Assembly: GCA_029940345.1 (NCBI GenBank)
Contig: JAOZRC010000261.1
Coordinates: 1 to 7,410 of the forward strand
Direction of reading: 5' to 3'
Length of the DNA stretch: 7,410 nucleotides
Origin: Desulfobacterales bacterium
GTDB lineage: Bacteria; Desulfobacterota; Desulfobacteria; Desulfobacterales; JAUCGF01
Position 1 is the stretch's first letter, and each line of letters begins with the position of its first letter. The notes under the pieces are model-generated. The model saw nothing but the letters and a program-made list of their open reading frames with translations, was not told the origin of the DNA and ran no database searches. Shown piece after piece: positions 4,719 to 7,410 of this stretch. The translations under genes and the position numbers were made by a program.

Positions 4719-7190
4719 GTGATCTCAGAAAATAAAAACATGCCCACCGTTGTTAATTTTAACGGAAATGATATTCAGATTGACTTTGAGACATTAACGC
4801 AAAACATGACGGATTTTTTGGAACATTATGGTGTGGAATCCCTTTTGGGTGAAACCTTTTATGCCATTATCGGCAAAGGGTCGGGGCAAAGCAAATTTTT
4901 AAATTTATTAAACGCCGCCGGGTTCAAAGATGACGCGCCGGGTTTTTGCCAGGTGTTGATCAGACAATTGGAACAGGCTGACATCAGCAATCCGCAACCT
5001 GTCGCCATCAACGGTGTTATCATACCCTACCTGCTGCTGGTCGCAACGCTGGAAACCCTTTTTCCTGGTAATGGCTACAAAAGTATTAAAAACGTCGAAC
5101 AGCTTGAGAAGCTGACCGGCACCGCTATTCCGGAAAATCAACGCGCTGACATGCAAAAAGTGATCGATATTTATCCGGTGCGCCTTTCGTTCCATTGCGT
5201 TCGTCAAATGCGTGTTTCCAAAAATGTCGCTTACCAATACATGCCGTTTGCAGAAGAACTGGATACTGCAGGACATGCCAATACGTGGATCGGGCAATTT
5301 CACCAAGGGCTTTTGGAACAGATGTATCAAAACCGCGTCATTTTCCTCCTGAATATGAGCTGTCCGGTCTATTGCCGCTTCTGTTTTCGCAAACATAAAG
5401 AATCCCGCCAGGAAGCCAATCCCTGTGCTGATGATGTCAAAAAAGCTGTACTGCATATTAAAAATTCTCCGTCGGTTAAGGAAATTGTACTCACCGGCGG
5501 CGACCCTTTTTTGAATCGACGCAATATGAGTAGCGCGATCAACGGTTTGGCGGAAATTCCCCATGTCCAAACCTTGCGGCTGGCCACGCGTTCGATTGCC
5601 TATTATCCGTTTCTGTTTCAAGCGCATAACGGAGCAATGCTCAAATATTTGAAAAGCAAAAACTTCAAATTACAGCAGCGCAACAAACGCATGGAGGTCG
5701 CCACCCATTTTATTCATCCAGACGAGATATCGCCCCAAAGCCTTGATATTATAACGGAACTTGTGAATTCCGGAATCGCCGTATATATTCAAACGCCTTT
5801 TCTTAAAGACTGCAACGATCAAGGCCCCGAACTGGCGCGTCTTTTCAGCTTGTTGCGGGGCGCCGGTGCTGAGTTGCATTATATCTACATCCCATGCAGC
5901 CCGATTCACGGCAACAGCATTTACTGGACGCCGCTTGCCAAAGGGCTGGAAGCCGCCCATTATTTAAGAGCGCACCTTTCGGACCGCATTATTCCGCGTT
6001 TATGCACCGCCACGGCTATCGGCAAAATCGATTGGCATACCAGCGGTTGGGCGGTCGAACCGGACCCTGAAAACGATCATTTTATCTGGCTGCGTACGCC
6101 TTACACGCCCGCCTATTTCAAGACATTCGCGCCTTTGGCTGAAAAACCCGATTTATTCAGAGTGAATGCCGAGGGAACAATCGATGCGCGTTATATGGCC
6201 CAAATCGGTGATGATTCCCTTTTTCTCGGTTCCCGCAAGGCAGGCTCCGCCAGGGAACAGACAACTGATTCCAAGGTTTTGACCAATGCCCGAATGCAGG
6301 CACAGCAAGATCAGCGCCATTTTCAAACGATTGTCGCCACCGGTTCGGAAACCCTTTTCAGAATTCATGAAACCTGCGTTGAGCTGCATCTACCCGGGAA
6401 TGAGCGTGATTTTGAGTATATTCGGCAGGATAAAAAAATCAGTGATGTGATTGTGGCGGCTGAAAACGACGCCGTTGATAATCTTTATCAAATAGATCGG
6501 ATTATCCAAACTCTTTTGGAAATTCATCATGTCAACGCCGTGCGGCTGCGCAGTATCAAATTTAATTACGCGCCTCACAAATATACACGCGCCAGGATAA
6601 ACCGTTTGGGTGAATTAAATCATGTTCGCGTGGTTAATCCCTTACGGTTAGAAATTGAAACCTGGTTTCTGCACTCCCAGGAAATTCGTGACGAACATGC
6701 CGTTTTAGCCGCCGCTCTGCGCAATAAGGGGATTACAGTTTACAATAATACACCTCTGCTGGGCGGCATCAACGACACTGCGGATGAAATCAATCGGCTT
6801 GCCTGTCAGCTAAGAGTAAGTGGTGTGGAATTTCATCACCTCTATGCGGCCGGATTGCCGTTACAACAGGCCTTCAATGATGAGCGTCCCGTGGACGTGG
6901 CGGATGTGACTGATATCGCTACGCGCGTTCGCCGCGATGGCAGCGGCCGGGAAATTCCCCGCTATATTATTCGCACGAAGCTGGGCGAAGTCGATTTCGG
7001 CTTAACCTCAAAATTGGTGCGCAAAAACGGGGAATTGTATGTGCGTCTGACGCCTTATAATAAAGCATATTATCAGGCAATGAACCGTGCGTTTGATTGG
7101 CCGGAAGGTGTGGAAACCGATGCAGAGGGAAGGCCGCTGGTCAGAGTGGGCGGGCTGGTAAGCAGAGATGATTTTATGGTGTCAAAGTAA
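4719..7190 (+). CDS. Tandem KamA-family radical SAM protein with a degenerate second copy
   Basis: The protein has 823 residues from GTG 4719, or 834 from ATG 4686; I number from the GTG. The first half is a lysine 2,3-aminomutase-type radical SAM enzyme: cluster motif C215-PVY-C219-RF-C222, GGDPF (260-264), THFIHPDE (329-336), and the PLP-binding lysine equivalent K436 (IGKID). R224 matches the carboxylate-binding Arg. KamA proteins usually have about 340-470 residues. The second half (about 574-823) repeats the same fold. Residues 325-372 and 644-691 align without gaps at 18 of 48 identities, and the tails RTPYTPAYF and LTPYNKAYY also correspond. This copy lacks the three-cysteine motif and has E757 in place of the PLP lysine. 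In the first half both lysine-side-chain Asp positions appear to be Cys (C393, C429), so the substrate is probably not lysine. It follows the AblB-like remnant closely. Confidence 0.88.
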   Translation: MISENKNMPTVVNFNGNDIQIDFETLTQNMTDFLEHYGVESLLGETFYAIIGKGSGQSKFLNLLNAAGFKDDAPGFCQVLIRQLEQADISNPQPVAINGVIIPYLLLVATLETLFPGNGYKSIKNVEQLEKLTGTAIPENQRADMQKVIDIYPVRLSFHCVRQMRVSKNVAYQYMPFAEELDTAGHANTWIGQFHQGLLEQMYQNRVIFLLNMSCPVYCRFCFRKHKESRQEANPCADDVKKAVLHIKNSPSVKEIVLTGGDPFLNRRNMSSAINGLAEIPHVQTLRLATRSIAYYPFLFQAHNGAMLKYLKSKNFKLQQRNKRMEVATHFIHPDEISPQSLDIITELVNSGIAVYIQTPFLKDCNDQGPELARLFSLLRGAGAELHYIYIPCSPIHGNSIYWTPLAKGLEAAHYLRAHLSDRIIPRLCTATAIGKIDWHTSGWAVEPDPENDHFIWLRTPYTPAYFKTFAPLAEKPDLFRVNAEGTIDARYMAQIGDDSLFLGSRKAGSAREQTTDSKVLTNARMQAQQDQRHFQTIVATGSETLFRIHETCVELHLPGNERDFEYIRQDKKISDVIVAAENDAVDNLYQIDRIIQTLLEIHHVNAVRLRSIKFNYAPHKYTRARINRLGELNHVRVVNPLRLEIETWFLHSQEIRDEHAVLAAALRNKGITVYNNTPLLGGINDTADEINRLACQLRVSGVEFHHLYAAGLPLQQAFNDERPVDVADVTDIATRVRRDGSGREIPRYIIRTKLGEVDFGLTSKLVRKNGELYVRLTPYNKAYYQAMNRAFDWPEGVETDAEGRPLVRVGGLVSRDDFMVSK

Positions 7191-7280
7191 ATCAGAAATT
7201 ACAGAATCAGCATTATCTGCTATTTTTTTATGTGCTTCCACGCTTTTTCTTGCTCTTGCCTTAATCTTACTAATACTCTT

Positions 7281-7363
7281 AATACTGCTTTGTTACTTTA
7301 GATTCGCTATTTCATAAAAGTGTAAACTGTTTTCAAACTATTTTTAAGTAACAAAGTAGTATT
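7281..7363. repeat. Inverted repeat in the AT-rich tail
   Basis: AATACTGCTTTGTTACTT (7281-7298) and 7346-7363 are reverse complements at 17 of 18 positions, separated by 47 bases. The spacer contains AAAAGTGTAAACTGTTTT, which matches 181-198 in the first palindromic element at 17 of 18 positions. No gene is visible between the KamA-like stop at 7190 and the window end. The inverted repeat lies 90 bases downstream of that stop and could be a degraded mobile element or an mRNA 3' structure. Confidence 0.5.
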
Positions 7364-7410
7364 AATCAAATTGTACGAGCAAAAGTAAGGGATTTCCCCA
7401 AAAAAAATAT

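Noticed and set aside
437..4971. A 15-base exact match, TGATCAGACAATTGG, at 437-451 and 4957-4971
   Set aside because: The two sites are inside unrelated genes coded on opposite strands, and the flanks do not match. It is most likely coincidence.
4908..5627. Long minus-strand open frame of 239 codons inside the KamA-like gene
   Set aside because: It is antisense to highly conserved radical SAM motifs and its translation has no recognisable domain, so it is a shadow of the real gene.
7209..7229. AGCA-TTATC-TGCT followed by a run of T after the KamA-like gene, as an intrinsic terminator
   Set aside because: The stem has only four base pairs and no GC-rich core. The T-run is suggestive, but this is too weak to call.
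1..7410. tRNA, rRNA or riboswitch genes
   Set aside because: By eye I found no tRNA cloverleaf, rRNA core sequence or known riboswitch motif on either strand. I could not run a covariance-model search.

Overview
The window reads like accessory or rearranged DNA from a Gram-negative anaerobe. My best guess is a sulfate-reducing Desulfobacterota (Desulfobacterales-like), based on the gene set: an RnfB Fe-S protein fused to a GltD/NfnB-type flavoprotein, a DRTGG-domain protein and an RseC homologue. The interspersed palindromic repeats also occur in other large-genome sediment bacteria, so the taxonomy is an inference only.

Layout. Positions 1-366 hold a repeat fragment at the window edge, a palindromic MITE-like element (46-251) and the 3' end of a broken plus-strand gene, possibly a chemoreceptor tail. 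A minus-strand cluster follows, in transcription order: DRTGG-domain protein (3825-3472), a large RnfB-flavoprotein fusion (3316-1193), then RseC (825-367). A near-perfect hairpin repeat (3356-3434) separates the first two genes. A terminator-like hairpin and a second MITE-like element (890-1109) separate the last two. An AT-rich divergent intergenic region (3826-4253) carries another hairpin repeat. The plus strand then encodes a 5'-truncated AblB-like acetyltransferase (to 4676) and a very large KamA-type radical SAM protein (to 7190). The last 220 bases are AT-rich and contain another inverted repeat.

How the genes may work together. The minus cluster looks like a membrane-anchored redox module. 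RnfB would carry ferredoxin-level electrons and the fused flavoprotein could exchange them with NAD(P)H. RseC is a known companion of Rnf/Rsx systems. No other Rnf subunit is present in the window. On the plus strand, an aminomutase-like enzyme beside an AblB-like acetyltransferase recalls the N-epsilon-acetyl-beta-lysine (abl) pathway. However, the acetyltransferase has lost its N-terminal part. The aminomutase carries a second, catalytically dead copy of its own barrel, and by my alignment both aspartates that bind the lysine side chain are replaced by cysteine. This unusual KamA-like protein is the most interesting item in the window.
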